This document shows, in pieces, positions 64,000-64,000 of a stretch of 64,000 bases of DNA; the first letter of the stretch is position 1, and the number at the start of each line of letters is the position of its first letter. The notes beneath the pieces were generated by a model. The model saw only the letters and a list, made by a program, of their open reading frames with translations. It searched no databases and was not told the origin of the DNA. The translations under genes were made by a program, and so were the position numbers. Source of the stretch: Nocardia concava NBRC 100430 (GTDB taxonomy: Bacteria > Actinomycetota > Actinomycetes > Mycobacteriales > Mycobacteriaceae); the NCBI RefSeq assembly GCF_000308815.1, contig NZ_BAFX01000061.1, forward strand, positions 45,476 through 109,475. Direction: 5' to 3'.

Positions 64000-64000
64000 C

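Noticed and set aside
1..64000. tRNA, rRNA, prophage or integrated element
   Set aside because: No such genes, integrase, transposase or attachment repeats were recognised by reading; a covariance search could still find a small RNA.

Overview
High-GC actinobacterial chromosome, most likely a Nocardia-like mycolic-acid actinomycete. The clues are a BioQ/BsaP-type biotin system, an MspA-like porin, DnaE1 for replication, treX-treY, F420-type oxidoreductases (Ddn-like and luciferase-like) and many GTG starts. No tRNA, rRNA, CRISPR array, prophage or insertion sequence was recognised. Most genes pack into short operons with ATGA/GTGA overlaps.

Layout. 1-2.1 kb: the end of a CitA/DcuS-type two-component pair, whose kinase carries an in-frame palindromic repeat, then a VOC protein with an apparent ATC start. 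2.1-5.6 kb: methyltransferase, lipoprotein hydrolase and serine hydrolase. 5.6-9.5 kb: acetate module (DUF485 protein, ActP-like symporter, acetyl-CoA synthetase). 9.7-11.8 kb: small regulators and a cupin. 11.8-15.8 kb: a LytS/LytTR two-component system in an operon with a second SSS symporter and a small membrane protein. 16-19.5 kb: dnaE1.

19.6-28.1 kb: the most interesting region. A five-gene minus-strand operon encodes an MspA-like porin, a BcsB-like exported protein, a nine-helix membrane protein, a processive family-2 glycosyltransferase and a GT-C-like membrane protein. A GH5-like lipoprotein converges on its end. I infer an exopolysaccharide (possibly beta-glucan) synthesis and export machine adapted to a mycolate outer membrane.

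28.1-34.7 kb: Ddn-like protein, ilvA, an orphan response regulator, a DUF2235 hydrolase next to a Ser/Thr kinase, and a gene behind twin palindromic operators. 34.7-39.3 kb: treX-treY without treZ. 39.3-44.8 kb: MarR-GNAT fusion, PAP2/TetR divergent pair, beta-propeller, luciferase-like oxidoreductase, and an ABM protein fused to a lower-GC domain.

44.8-61.2 kb: a dispersed biotin regulon (bioA, bioF-bioD, bioQ, bioB-bsaP-DUF2567) with three perfect TGAAC-N3-GTTCA boxes. It is interrupted by a DUF1800-DUF1501-response regulator-kinase operon and by a btuC-btuD-btuF-like corrinoid importer behind a cobalamin riboswitch. 61.2-64 kb: VOC protein, MESH1-like HD hydrolase, alpha/beta hydrolase, and the C-terminal part of a protein with repeated GLxMKxGxKxPG motifs running off the window.
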